Positions 16,325-25,077 of a stretch of 64,000 bases of DNA are shown piece by piece. The translations under genes were made by a program, and so were the position numbers. The notes under the pieces were generated by a model. That model saw only the letters and a list, made by a program, of their open reading frames with translations. It ran no database searches and was not told the DNA's origin. Each line of letters opens with the position of its first letter. The stretch's first letter is position 1. This DNA is from Pseudomonadota bacterium (GTDB lineage: Bacteria > Desulfobacterota > Syntrophia > Syntrophales > UBA8958), in the NCBI GenBank assembly GCA_030057915.1, contig JASGUC010000031.1, forward strand, positions 1-64,000. Reading direction: 5' to 3'.

Positions 16325-17770
16325 TCAAAAGAGGCTTTGCAGCAACTCCCCGAGGGTGCGGATGGCGATGAGGTCGATATCTTCCCTTTGGTCCATAGGA
16401 ACGCCGTCCCTCCCGAGAGACGGCATGAGGGTCGTCGCGGCGGCGCCTTCGCGTTCGGTCCGGGCCGTATAGGGAAGGAGGCAGCGGGTGAATCCCAGGC
16501 GGGCGGCCTCGCGGGCGCGGATATCGGCGCGGCTGATCCCCCGGATCTCCCCGGCGAGGCCCACCTCCCCGCAGACCACCGTCCCCGGCGCCACCACTCG
16601 GTCGAGAAAGCTCGAGGCCAGGGAGGAGACGATCCCCAGATCGATGGCCGGCTCGCTGACCTTGACGCCTCCCGCCACGTTGATGAAGATGTCGTGATTG
16701 CTCAGATGAAGGCCGCAGACCTTGTCCAGGACCGCCGCCAGGAGCGACACGCGGTTGGCGTCCACGCCGATGACCGTCCGCCGGGGCATCCCGAAATTAG
16801 TCGCTATCACGAGGGACTGGATCTCGATGAGGATGGGGCGCGTCCCTTCCAGACTGGGGACCACCACGGAGCCTGCCGCCTGCTGTGGTCGCTCCGCCAG
16901 GAAGAACGCCGAAGGGTTGGCCACCTCCCGCAGGCCGTCGCCCCGCATCTCGAAGACGCCGATCTCGTTCGTGGCCCCGAAGCGGTTCTTGATCCCCCGG
17001 ACGATCCGGTATGCATGGCCGCCGTCCCCCTCGAAGTACAGGACGGTGTCCACCATGTGCTCCAGGACCTTCGGCCCGGCGATGGCGCCGTCCTTGGTTA
17101 CGTGCCCCACGAGAAAGACGGGGATGCCCGTCTTCTTGGCCTGAATTATCAGACGCTCCGACGATTCCCGCACCTGACCCACGCTGCCGGGCGCGGAACC
17201 CAGGGCCGCCGAGCAGACCGTCTGGATGGAATCGACGACCACCGCCTGGGGCCGGGTCGCCTCGATCTGCCGCAGCATGCTGTCCAGGTCTATTTCCACC
17301 AGCACGAGGAGATTCACCGCCTCCGCGCCGACCCGTTTCCCCCGGAGCTTGATCTGCCGGGCCGATTCCTCCCCGGTGATATAGAGGACCTTCATCCCCC
17401 GGACCGCCAGGTTCTGGAGGAGTTGCAAAAGCAGCGTGGATTTGCCGATCCCGGGATCGCCCCCCACCAGGATCGCCGACCCCGGCACGATGCCTCCGCC
17501 TAGGACCCGGTCCATCTCCGCCATCCCCGTCCGCAACCGTTCCCCCTCATCGGCGGCGATGTCAGCGATGGGCTGTGGCGTCTCGGAAAACGAAAGGGAC
17601 ATCCTCCCCGGCGCCCCCGCTCCCCCCGCCGCTTCGCCCCATTCCTCTTCGACGAAGGCATTCCACTCCCCGCAGCCCGGACACTTTCCCAGCCATTTCG
17701 GGGAGTCATAACCGCAATTCCGGCAGAAAAAGGCCGTCCGCGGTTTCTTGTCAACCGATCTCTTCGACAT
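16325..17770 (-). CDS. radA: DNA repair protein RadA (Sms)
   Basis: 481 residues: N-terminal zinc finger CRNCGYDSPKWLGKCPGC, RecA-like ATPase with Walker A GGDPGIGKSTLL, the RadA-specific KNRFGATNEIG motif, and a C-terminal Lon-like domain (DLGIVSSLASSF). RadA is a DnaB-type helicase that processes recombination intermediates. I start at ATG 17768-17770. The frame extends upstream, but those codons derive from a tandem 18-bp repeat encoding IRPVGM twice and then an R1 element. No good ribosome site is visible at either start. Confidence 0.95.
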   Translation of the reverse strand: MSKRSVDKKPRTAFFCRNCGYDSPKWLGKCPGCGEWNAFVEEEWGEAAGGAGAPGRMSLSFSETPQPIADIAADEGERLRTGMAEMDRVLGGGIVPGSAILVGGDPGIGKSTLLLQLLQNLAVRGMKVLYITGEESARQIKLRGKRVGAEAVNLLVLVEIDLDSMLRQIEATRPQAVVVDSIQTVCSAALGSAPGSVGQVRESSERLIIQAKKTGIPVFLVGHVTKDGAIAGPKVLEHMVDTVLYFEGDGGHAYRIVRGIKNRFGATNEIGVFEMRGDGLREVANPSAFFLAERPQQAAGSVVVPSLEGTRPILIEIQSLVIATNFGMPRRTVIGVDANRVSLLAAVLDKVCGLHLSNHDIFINVAGGVKVSEPAIDLGIVSSLASSFLDRVVAPGTVVCGEVGLAGEIRGISRADIRAREAARLGFTRCLLPYTARTEREGAAATTLMPSLGRDGVPMDQREDIDLIAIRTLGELLQSLF

Positions 17771-17822
17771 GCCAACAGGGCGAATCATGCCAACTGGACG
17801 AATAGGGGACGGTCCTCGTGGG

Positions 17823-17925
17823 GAGGTCTTTGAAAAACGCCGCCTCCGAGTTCTTCTCGCCATGCCGGCGGCACCCGGGGCGTTTTGTTTTCAAGGCGCT
17901 CCCGAGCCCGGATTAGGCCGGGGCG
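17823..17925. repeat. R1 element, inverted orientation, upstream of radA
   Basis: GAGGTCTTTGAAAAACGCCG followed by blocks complementary to the 10940 copy (CCATGCCGGCGGCA, GTTTTCAAGGCG, GGCCGGGGCGG). It lies just upstream of the radA start and could affect its transcription. Confidence 0.6.
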
Positions 17926-18028
17926 GCAGGCAATTGTCAACTCGCGAAGGTCTCGTGGTCGCTATCGCCACGCCGCCGTCACGGGGGGAACGTCCCATGG
18001 TTCCGAGGGATAAATATGGGAAATGTCT

Positions 18029-18553
18029 CTATTTTTCAAGGATCCATCTACGGGGGGCAAAGGTTTCCTCGAGGCCGATTCGCCAGGCGCCGTCCTCCTT
18101 CTTCAGGAGGAGGTTCGCCGGGTTTTCCGATTTTCGGTAGTGGATGATTACCCTGGCCTCGGCCCCTTTGATCGAGCCTAGGGACCAGCGGCTCTGCTCG
18201 AGGACCAGGTCGGGATCGAAGATGTCGAGATAGGCTCTCCAATAGGCGCTGGCCTGGGGGCCTCCCACGGCGAAGTCATTTCTCAGTTGCGCCGTCGTTA
18301 GCTCATATCCGGTTTTAGCGGCACCTTTGAGGACGCTCTTGACAATCTCCTCTTTGGTCTTGGCGGTCAGACCCGCCCAAATCGCCGGGAAGTCCCGGGC
18401 CTTCATGGCCTTGAAGACCCCCTCGGCAGCGTTGAGCACCGCCTCCGTCTCGGGGTTCAGGGGCTGCGCCGACGCCCAGGGCGGCATAAGCTGGACCGTC
18501 GCAAGCAAAACGACAACCGCCACCAATCTCGAAACGAAGATCCCTCGTCGCAT
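18029..18553 (-). CDS. Exported NTF2-like hypothetical protein
   Basis: 174 residues from MRRGIFVSRLVAVVVLLATV, a clear signal peptide ending near ASAQP. The mature part has the feel of small exported NTF2/DUF4878-like proteins: an amphipathic N-terminal helix (AAEGVFKAMKARDFPAIWAG), then SEARVIIHYRKSENPANLLLKKEDGAWRI-type beta strands. Function unknown. It lies downstream of the Gly/Ala-rich protein and its terminator, so it is probably transcribed separately. Start uncertain: no good ribosome site, and the frame is open further upstream. Confidence 0.65.
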   Translation of the reverse strand: MRRGIFVSRLVAVVVLLATVQLMPPWASAQPLNPETEAVLNAAEGVFKAMKARDFPAIWAGLTAKTKEEIVKSVLKGAAKTGYELTTAQLRNDFAVGGPQASAYWRAYLDIFDPDLVLEQSRWSLGSIKGAEARVIIHYRKSENPANLLLKKEDGAWRIGLEETFAPRRWILEK

Positions 18554-18610
18554 GAGTATGCAGTGAAAAAAGCAGCATGCCGCGATCCCCCGGGCATGCT
18601 GCAAACAAGG

Positions 18611-18654
18611 AAAAAAGCCGCTCTTGCCGCGATATCCTCTCGGCAAAGAGCGGC
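18611..18654 (-). terminator. Rho-independent terminator of the polysaccharide export cluster
   Basis: Minus strand: stem GCCGCTCTTTGCCG / CGGCAAGAGCGGC followed by six T. It lies just after the Gly/Ala-rich gene. Confidence 0.85.
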
Positions 18655-18666
18655 CGGTGTCACTAT

Positions 18667-19086
18667 TTAGTGGTGTGGTGTCGTATGGGTCGGAGGCGTG
18701 GAATCGCTCTTGGTCGAAGCGGAAGCGATCGCCGCGGTAGCTATCGCCGCCGCCGCCACGGCGCCCGCGGCGATGGTCCCTGCCCCGACACCCGCCGCCA
18801 CCCCGGCGCCCGCCGCGGCGCCCGCGCCAGCCGCGCCGGCCGCGCCTGCCCCAGCCGCTCCGGCACCAGCCGTGCCTGCCCCCGCCCCGGTCGCTCCGGC
18901 CCCAGCCCCAGCTCCGGCACCCGCTCCGGTACCCGTTCCGGTACCCGTTCCGGCGCCCGCTCCGGCCGCGCCCCCCGCGCCTTCCGCCTGGGCGAAGACG
19001 CTCATGGGGAGCATCGCCAGAAAAAAGACCACCAAGACGACGAGGACATGCCTGCCAACGGTTTTTATCCTTCTTGCCTTTCTCAT
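18667..19086 (-). CDS. Secreted Gly/Ala-repeat protein with His-rich tail
   Basis: 139 residues: a signal peptide (VLVVLVVFFLAMLPMSVFAQ), about 70 residues of GA/GT/GAG repeats, a short AAAAIATAAIASAS helix, then DSTPPTHTTPHH. A very strong ribosome site (AAGGAGAAGGAGAGGG) and a terminator directly behind show it is a real gene, despite the low complexity. It is the last gene of the Wzz/SLBB cluster and may be a structural or adhesive surface component; this is inference. Repeat number is likely to vary between strains. Confidence 0.72.
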   Translation of the reverse strand: MRKARRIKTVGRHVLVVLVVFFLAMLPMSVFAQAEGAGGAAGAGAGTGTGTGTGAGAGAGAGAGATGAGAGTAGAGAAGAGAAGAAGAGAAAGAGVAAGVGAGTIAAGAVAAAAIATAAIASASTKSDSTPPTHTTPHH

Positions 19087-19194
19087 ACCCTCTCCTTCTC
19101 CTTTCTACCTATCTCCCTGAGTTTATTATAATTATACCCCTAGGCCTGATCGACAAAGTACCACCTGATTTTATAATTGTCAAGGAATATTTTG

Positions 19195-22100
19195 CTACCA
19201 CAACTTGATAATCGTCGCCGCTACCACGGCGGTGTTCATCAGGATCTGGGTGATGTCCCGGATCTCCCTGAGCCAGGCGATGCCCTCGAGCTTTTCCGGA
19301 ACGATGATCGTATCGCCCGGCTCGATGACTTGGATATCCTGACCAAAGGACGCCACTTCCCATCGGTCGTCCTTATCACTCCAGTTCAAGGCTCCTCTTT
19401 TTAGCCTACGGGCGCTGCCATCGGCTTTCAGAACAAAAGTCTCCGACTCAAATGCGTAATTGGAGAAGCCTCCCGCCATGTTTATATAATCCTTATAGGT
19501 GAATTTGTCGAGGTAGATGAAGCTGCCCTGCGACATGACAGCCCCCATGACGTTCACAACGCTATTCTTTTTGGGAATGAAGAGGCTGTCGCCATTCTCC
19601 AACTCGATATCGAACTCGCTTCCTTTCAGCAGCCGTTGATTTGCCAAACGAATCGTCATCCGGCCCACGGCCTCGAGATTCCTTATCGTCTGGATGAATT
19701 TATGCCGCTGCGCAATCTCCACCTCTTTCGCCTTCACTTCATCCGCCGACAGGGAAGTGGAAATGCTCTTGCCGCTCTCGGCCAGCAGTTCCCTTTCCAG
19801 ACGCTTCGCCATTTCTTCGAGGCCTTTTTGCTGCATCGCCCGCACCGATTCCCGTCGGAAGATGGCGCCACGCAGATATGCCTCATTCGTGTAGCCGCCA
19901 GCCCTGTCAATGAGAGAAGACATCTTCTCTTCCTTGCGCACGGCATATCGCCCTGGAAACTTGACTTCCCCGGCTATGGTGACGAATTCTTCCCGCCGCC
20001 AGTCCGTAATGCGTTTGATCAGGACCCGATCGTAGGGTTTGAGCTTTACGTTCTGCTCCGGATCACCGGCCAGGGCCTTCTGGAGATTAAAATTTTCAAT
20101 CACGATCTTAGCGATCTTGCCACCATCGACGATCATGGATGACACTTCCGCTTCGTCGAGATATGCGGATTCTTGAATATTTCCGGCGGCAAAAACAAGA
20201 TCCCGCACCGTCATCCCCTCGGTGTACTGAAACGTCCCTGGTTTATGGACGTCGCCATCAATGCTCACGCTCTTTTTGAAGATCTGTTCCCAGACGGAAT
20301 GCACAACCAGGTGGTCCAGATCCTTCAGCGGCAGGTTATGCTCCGGATCACCAGAAAGGGCTTTTCTCAGGTCCAGTTTCCGCAGAACAACTTCCTTAGT
20401 CCGCCAATCGGTCCGATACAGTTCCACCTGGTCGTAATAAGTATCACGGGTAGGACCGCCAGCCTTGAAGAACAGATCCGCCACACGCATGTTATCCATG
20501 AGGGGAGTATCGAGGTTTTTTTTCACCTCGCCGGTGATCGACACCGTCTCACGCCATTTTTCCTCCCATATGGAATGTATGACAATCTGGTCCTCATCCA
20601 GGAGGAGAATGTTCTCCTGGACGTCGCCGGCCATGGCCTTGGCGGGGTTAAAATAGATTGTCTGATACTCCCGCTGCTTATTGACGCGAATGATCTCTCC
20701 TTTTTTCAGATGGGCGTTCCGGGTGAAATCCCCGGCAGCCAGGATGGCGTCACGGACTCGGTAATTATCGTTGAGATCAAACCGCCCGCCCTGGCGTACT
20801 TCGCCAGAAACGGTAAACATCGGCTTATCTTTGAAAAACCACTTATTAAAGATAAATATTTGGTCCGACGGTTGCAGGGGGATATTCTCGGCCTGATCCT
20901 GATGGAAAATGATTTTTCCCAAGTTAAATGGAATCAGCATGGGTTCCATGGAGGGAGGTTTCAAGCGCTTTATCAGGGCATAGTCCATATAAGTTTCCGG
21001 CAACAGCTCATCCGGTCTGGAAAGTATGTCCTTGAAGGTCATCCCCACCTTGTATTCATATTTTCCGGGACGCTTCACGTTGCCGTTAAGGTAGATGGCA
21101 TTGACATTGGCATCGACAATGGAAAAAACCTTGACTAAGTCCGCATCCTGGAGTTCGAATTGAATCGCCCTTTCCATGTGTTTGTCGTTTATATCGACAA
21201 CAACATGCTTCTCCCCCTTGATAATTCTTTCGATCTGAAGCTGCTGGGTATAGGCCGTCGGAATGATGCCTCCGGCGTAGGCGACAAGATGTTCGAGATC
21301 GTGATGGTCTCTAAGTTCATAAACAGCGGGACGCTTCACGTTTCCCGCTATCCCTACCAACGGGCCCGTTACGGGCACAAAAATCACATCGCCAGACTGG
21401 AGGACCACATCTTTTGACTTGTCTCCCTTGAGCAGGAGATCGTAGAGGTCGAAGGTCGTCAACAGCCTGTCCTTTCGTTTCACCTGAATCTTGCGCATTG
21501 TGCCGATGTCCGACGGTCCTCCCGCAATCATGAGGGCGTCGGTGATGGTGGCAAAGGAGCCGATGGTATAGGCCCCGGGCCGTCGTACATCGCCGAGGAC
21601 AAATATGGGAATTGTCTTTAGGGAGCCCATGGAGATATCGATGTTCGTACCAACGATCTGTTCCGCCTGTTTGATGAGATTTTTTGACATCTCTTCAAAA
21701 GTCATCCCCGCGACAAAGATGGGACCCACATTAGGAATGGTGATCTTGCCGTCGCGATCCACCGTCAGGTTGTGTTGCGCGTTCACGCGACCCCAAAGGA
21801 GTAACCGCACTTCATCGCCGGGCCCGACGACGTATTTGAGGGGCACCGGTATATCCTTCCGGTCCGTCGCTACCCGAACCGCGGCATCCCGAAAGAACTC
21901 CGATCCGAAGAGGCGGAGATTAAGGGATACCGCCTGATATCTGCCCACCCGCCTGGATCGTTCAAAAAGGGAATCTTCAACAGATTCACCGCCGATCACT
22001 GTCTTTTCCACCCAGGGAGGGTCTTTTTTCTCATGCGCTTCTCCTTTCTTCTTCCCGACCTTATCATCATCTGTTTTTTCCGGGGCCTTTTCCTGCTGGT

Positions 22101-22518
22101 CGAGAAGTTGCTTGCCTTTGTTCACATCATCAGGGGATAAACCCTTGAATTCCGGTCGCGCCTTCAGGGCCTCCACCGCCTGAGGCGTTAACTGACCGTC
22201 TGTTTTCCCCAGTTCTTGCCGCAGCTCTTGCTGCTGCGCCGGGGAAAGCTTCTGATAGGCATCCGCCTGTTGAGTGGTCATCTGGGACCTGGCTGCCTGG
22301 GGAACGGTGGCGCCGGCGCCGTCAGCGACAGGAATTGCCTGAACGGTAGGCGACGGACCAGGCGAGGATGGCGGCGCTATCGAACCCGTCGCAGGCGCTG
22401 ATGCCGCCGACGCCTCTCCTCCTCCCGTCGATTGAGCGCGGGCATCGAGACAAAACATACAGGCCAGGCAAACGAATATTGCAAAAATGGTCAAATATCC
22501 TTTTATAGAAAACCTCAT
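19195..22518 (-). CDS. Large polysaccharide export protein with about eight SLBB domains
   Basis: 1107 residues with a signal peptide (to about 29, ARAQS) and a Pro/Ala/Gln-rich linker. The Poly_export (Wza) domain is around YVVGPGDEVRLLLWGRVNAQ. Eight successive SLBB-like units follow, each with a strand of type GDVRRPGAY or GEVKFPGRY and an AGG turn. The C-terminal hydrophobic segment is NTAVVAATIIKLW. Ordinary Wza has two or three SLBB domains in under 400 residues, so this is an extended periplasm-spanning form. GAGG lies 6 bases before the ATG. It follows the Wzz-like gene by 58 bp and almost certainly works with it in capsule or exopolysaccharide secretion. Confidence 0.9.
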   Translation of the reverse strand: MRFSIKGYLTIFAIFVCLACMFCLDARAQSTGGGEASAASAPATGSIAPPSSPGPSPTVQAIPVADGAGATVPQAARSQMTTQQADAYQKLSPAQQQELRQELGKTDGQLTPQAVEALKARPEFKGLSPDDVNKGKQLLDQQEKAPEKTDDDKVGKKKGEAHEKKDPPWVEKTVIGGESVEDSLFERSRRVGRYQAVSLNLRLFGSEFFRDAAVRVATDRKDIPVPLKYVVGPGDEVRLLLWGRVNAQHNLTVDRDGKITIPNVGPIFVAGMTFEEMSKNLIKQAEQIVGTNIDISMGSLKTIPIFVLGDVRRPGAYTIGSFATITDALMIAGGPSDIGTMRKIQVKRKDRLLTTFDLYDLLLKGDKSKDVVLQSGDVIFVPVTGPLVGIAGNVKRPAVYELRDHHDLEHLVAYAGGIIPTAYTQQLQIERIIKGEKHVVVDINDKHMERAIQFELQDADLVKVFSIVDANVNAIYLNGNVKRPGKYEYKVGMTFKDILSRPDELLPETYMDYALIKRLKPPSMEPMLIPFNLGKIIFHQDQAENIPLQPSDQIFIFNKWFFKDKPMFTVSGEVRQGGRFDLNDNYRVRDAILAAGDFTRNAHLKKGEIIRVNKQREYQTIYFNPAKAMAGDVQENILLLDEDQIVIHSIWEEKWRETVSITGEVKKNLDTPLMDNMRVADLFFKAGGPTRDTYYDQVELYRTDWRTKEVVLRKLDLRKALSGDPEHNLPLKDLDHLVVHSVWEQIFKKSVSIDGDVHKPGTFQYTEGMTVRDLVFAAGNIQESAYLDEAEVSSMIVDGGKIAKIVIENFNLQKALAGDPEQNVKLKPYDRVLIKRITDWRREEFVTIAGEVKFPGRYAVRKEEKMSSLIDRAGGYTNEAYLRGAIFRRESVRAMQQKGLEEMAKRLERELLAESGKSISTSLSADEVKAKEVEIAQRHKFIQTIRNLEAVGRMTIRLANQRLLKGSEFDIELENGDSLFIPKKNSVVNVMGAVMSQGSFIYLDKFTYKDYINMAGGFSNYAFESETFVLKADGSARRLKRGALNWSDKDDRWEVASFGQDIQVIEPGDTIIVPEKLEGIAWLREIRDITQILMNTAVVAATIIKLW

Positions 22519-22576
22519 CTAAACCTCACTTCGATATTGCAAAAGTCAAAAGCTTTACACAGGTAAAGCTTCAAGA

Positions 22577-23845
22577 TTAAAGTTTTTTTCTCAGCCCGGG
22601 CAACGCAACAATCCATTTTCGCAGACCCGGCATTAATTTCCCGACAATCGGCATCTCACTCAATTTATCAGGCGTTACATAGTTTTCCACCTTAATCCCA
22701 TGTTTTTCCAGATACTCCAGGAAAAATGCCGTGAAGCCCCCGATGAACAACGCCACGACAAAGGACAGCACAACCATCTGGGCCCGCTTCGGTTTGAACT
22801 TCCGGTCCGGGGCCTTGGGGGGATCGAGAATCTTGAAGGCGAAGTTTTCCTTCACCTCCGCCATCATGGAGGTCTCCACCTGCTGGGCGATGAGATTGAA
22901 TATCTTCTGTTTGATAAAGGGATCTGTCGCCCCGCCCAACTGGCTCTCCAGGTATTTCTGGTTGGTGAGGGCCACCCGCCGGGCCTCGGCGCTCATGTGG
23001 TCCGTCAGGGTCGTGAGGAAGTATTCCACAAGCTTCGCCGCCAGTTCGGGATCAGGGAATTGGCCGGTAATGGTAATGACGCCCTGTTTCATGTCGTGCT
23101 TCACCGTCACCATCTTGTCCAGGGCCCGGATGCCGTCCCAGACGTCGGGGATTCCCGGCTTCTTTTTGGCGATGCTGGGCGGGGGTGGCGGCCGCACCAG
23201 GGCGAGAAGGCTGGAAACCCAGGAAAGGGGATTCAGGTTTATACGGAATCCGCCCCCGCCCCCTTCCGCCTTCCAGCGCTGTTTCTCCGCATCCCAGTCT
23301 TCTTCGAAAAGCACCGGCAGCAGTTTGTGCTGCTCGATAACCTTCTCCCGCAACACATTGGATTTCAGAAGGCTGACGATCTCCTGCATCGATGTGGCGC
23401 CCGGCGTCGCGATCCCGGGCAGAGCGCCAAACTGGGCGGCCAGCGCCGCCGCCGCCCCGCCGCCCGCGCCTCCTTCCTTGCCGGCGACCGGCACGATCAC
23501 CGCCTCGGACTGATAAATATTGGTCATGAGCAGTGAGACCGCCACCGTCAGGAAGACCATCGCCGCCACGATATACCCTATAAGCCGCCGCCGTTTCCAG
23601 ATCACCCCCCAGATCTCCAGCAGGTCGATCTCGTCCTCCCCGGAGGAGCTCGTATCTCGGCCTATGTTGTATCCCAGGCCGGGCGGCGGTCCGGAGGAGG
23701 CCATTTCAGGCGATGGGCTTGCAGCTTGCCGGTTGGTGAACGGCGGGCTTGACGCGGCGGCGGGCGGGCCGCCGGTTGACGTTCGCGGATCCCGGCGAAT
23801 GCCGGCGCCGGTCTCTTCCGGCGTCCCCGCGGGTGAATCTGTCAT
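22577..23845 (-). CDS. Wzz-type chain-length determinant / polysaccharide co-polymerase
   Basis: 422 residues. A Pro/Gly/Ser-rich cytoplasmic tail (1-65) leads to EIDLLEIWGVIWKRRRLIGY and a first membrane span (about 88-108). A periplasmic domain with Gly/Ala-rich and Pro-rich insertions follows. The diagnostic proline-rich motif KILDPPKAPDRKFKPKR precedes the second span (VVLSFVVALFIGGFTAFFL). It sets polymer length together with the SLBB exporter downstream. No kinase domain is fused. A promoter at 23902-23930 reads into it. Confidence 0.88.
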   Translation of the reverse strand: MTDSPAGTPEETGAGIRRDPRTSTGGPPAAASSPPFTNRQAASPSPEMASSGPPPGLGYNIGRDTSSSGEDEIDLLEIWGVIWKRRRLIGYIVAAMVFLTVAVSLLMTNIYQSEAVIVPVAGKEGGAGGGAAAALAAQFGALPGIATPGATSMQEIVSLLKSNVLREKVIEQHKLLPVLFEEDWDAEKQRWKAEGGGGGFRINLNPLSWVSSLLALVRPPPPPSIAKKKPGIPDVWDGIRALDKMVTVKHDMKQGVITITGQFPDPELAAKLVEYFLTTLTDHMSAEARRVALTNQKYLESQLGGATDPFIKQKIFNLIAQQVETSMMAEVKENFAFKILDPPKAPDRKFKPKRAQMVVLSFVVALFIGGFTAFFLEYLEKHGIKVENYVTPDKLSEMPIVGKLMPGLRKWIVALPGLRKKL

Positions 23846-23888
23846 GCTGTTGAATCCCCTTCCTCTATCTGAACGTGCACTATTATGG

Positions 23889-23931
23889 CTTGACAGGAGG
23901 AGCTATAATCAAGATGGCTCTTCCTGTCAAG
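23889..23931 (-). promoter_or_regulatory. Promoter inside a 15-bp inverted repeat
   Basis: CTTGACAGGAGGAGC and GCTCTTCCTGTCAAG form a 15-bp inverted repeat with one mismatch and a 13-bp spacer. On the minus strand TTGACA (23925-23930), 17 bp, TATAGC (23902-23907) make a good promoter for the wzz gene. The palindrome suggests an operator. The plus-strand gene at 24017 has its own TTGACA at 23969. Confidence 0.6.
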
Positions 23932-24016
23932 GCGCAACAAAGATTTCGGGGCGGGGCGGCGTTCCCCCTTGACATAAGCCGGATTTTGAGGATAGGAAGC
24001 TCCCTGAGGGCCGCCC

Positions 24017-24622
24017 ATGAGAAGAACCATTTTCGACACCCCCGTGCTGAAGCAGGTCCTGTACCTGCTGGCCGTCTCTTATATGCGGGTCTTTCGCTGG
24101 AAAAAGGAAGGGCAGGTCCCCGATGCGCCGAAGTTCGTCATGATCGCCGCGCCCCACACCTCCAATTGGGATCTCCCCATGACCCTCTTTCTCTCCCTGG
24201 CCTTCCGGATGAAGGTCTTCTGGCTGGGAAAGCACACGATCTTCCAGCCCCCCTTCGGCAAGCTTTTCAAGTGGCTGGGAGGGATTCCCGTGGATCGCCG
24301 GCAGGCCAACAACCTGGTGGCCCAATGCATCGAGACCTTCCGGAAGAGCGACCGCCTGATCATGATCATCCCCCCGGAAGGGACCCGTTCCAGGGTCCGT
24401 TACTGGAAGACGGGATTCTGCTACATCGCCCACGGCGCCGGCGTCCCCATCTCCCTGGGGTATGTGGACTACAAACGCAAGGCCGGCGGCATTGGCCCCA
24501 CCGTAATCACCACGGGGAATATCGAGGCGGACATGGGGCAGATCCGCTCCTTTTACGCCGGGGTGACGGGGGAAAATCCCCACCAGTGGGCGGAACAGGC
24601 CATCGGCGTTACCCGCAAATAG
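24017..24622 (+). CDS. PlsC-like 1-acylglycerol-phosphate acyltransferase family
   Basis: 201 residues with the acyltransferase HX4D motif HTSNWD (about 47-52), GKHTIFQPPFG, GGIPVDRR and PPEGTRS, in the order expected for the PlsC/LPLAT superfamily. It should transfer acyl groups in membrane lipid or surface glycolipid synthesis. It is short compared with PlsC (about 240) and lacks an obvious N-terminal span. Transcribed divergently from wzz. Confidence 0.85.
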   Translation: MRRTIFDTPVLKQVLYLLAVSYMRVFRWKKEGQVPDAPKFVMIAAPHTSNWDLPMTLFLSLAFRMKVFWLGKHTIFQPPFGKLFKWLGGIPVDRRQANNLVAQCIETFRKSDRLIMIIPPEGTRSRVRYWKTGFCYIAHGAGVPISLGYVDYKRKAGGIGPTVITTGNIEADMGQIRSFYAGVTGENPHQWAEQAIGVTRK

Positions 24623-24663
24623 AAAAAATGGGGGCGCATCCAGTTCGACGCCATCATATTTTT

Positions 24664-24815
24664 ATGGACTTTTTACGATGTCGTCTATTTTCATCTGAGA
24701 ACGCGCTCGCATATAATCGACTTCAGTCGCGCCGGCGGCGGATCTGAAGGTCCGCGCTACATTTTCATCCCCCTTTGCGACGGAACGCCGTCATGAGCGT
24801 TTCATCTTTTAGCTC
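24664..24815 (-). repeat. R4 repeat, copy 1
   Basis: Read on the minus strand: TGAAACGCTCATGACGG, CCGTCGCAAAGGGGGATGAA, about 75 bp, then TCTCAGATGAAAATAGACG. The same two blocks in the same order occur at 55905-56099. This copy overlaps the 3' end of the FmdB gene region. Confidence 0.55.
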
Positions 24816-24973
24816 TTCCGGCTGGTTTTGATCAGGAAGCTACTGATCTGCTGTTTGACCTTCTCGCTCTTGCATTTGGGACAGGTCACCTTTGTCTTGC
24901 CATGTTCCGAGATCTTCTGGATCAAGGTGAAGGACTTTTTGCAAGCCTCGCAGCGATATTCATACGTTGCCAT
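24809..24973 (-). CDS. FmdB-family zinc ribbon protein
   Basis: 54 residues from MATYEYRCEACKKSF, with CEAC and CPKCKS zinc ligands: the FmdB/CxxC_CxxC_SSSS putative regulator family. Start at 24973 follows the family's conserved N-terminus; the frame continues upstream without homology. A small cytosolic protein of unknown function, common in deltaproteobacteria. Confidence 0.85.
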   Translation of the reverse strand: MATYEYRCEACKKSFTLIQKISEHGKTKVTCPKCKSEKVKQQISSFLIKTSRKS

Positions 24974-25077
24974 GGTCATTTCCTCCCTCAACTAAAAAGT
25001 TTTGTCCGGAAAACGGGGACGGCGCTCCGCTTCGCCGCCCCATCCCATTCCGATTTCTTACCATTTCTTGCGATTCT

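Noticed and set aside
18698-19120. Pro/Ala-rich plus-strand frame of 140 codons
   Set aside because: Complement of the Gly/Ala repeat gene on the minus strand, which has the ribosome site, signal peptide and terminator.
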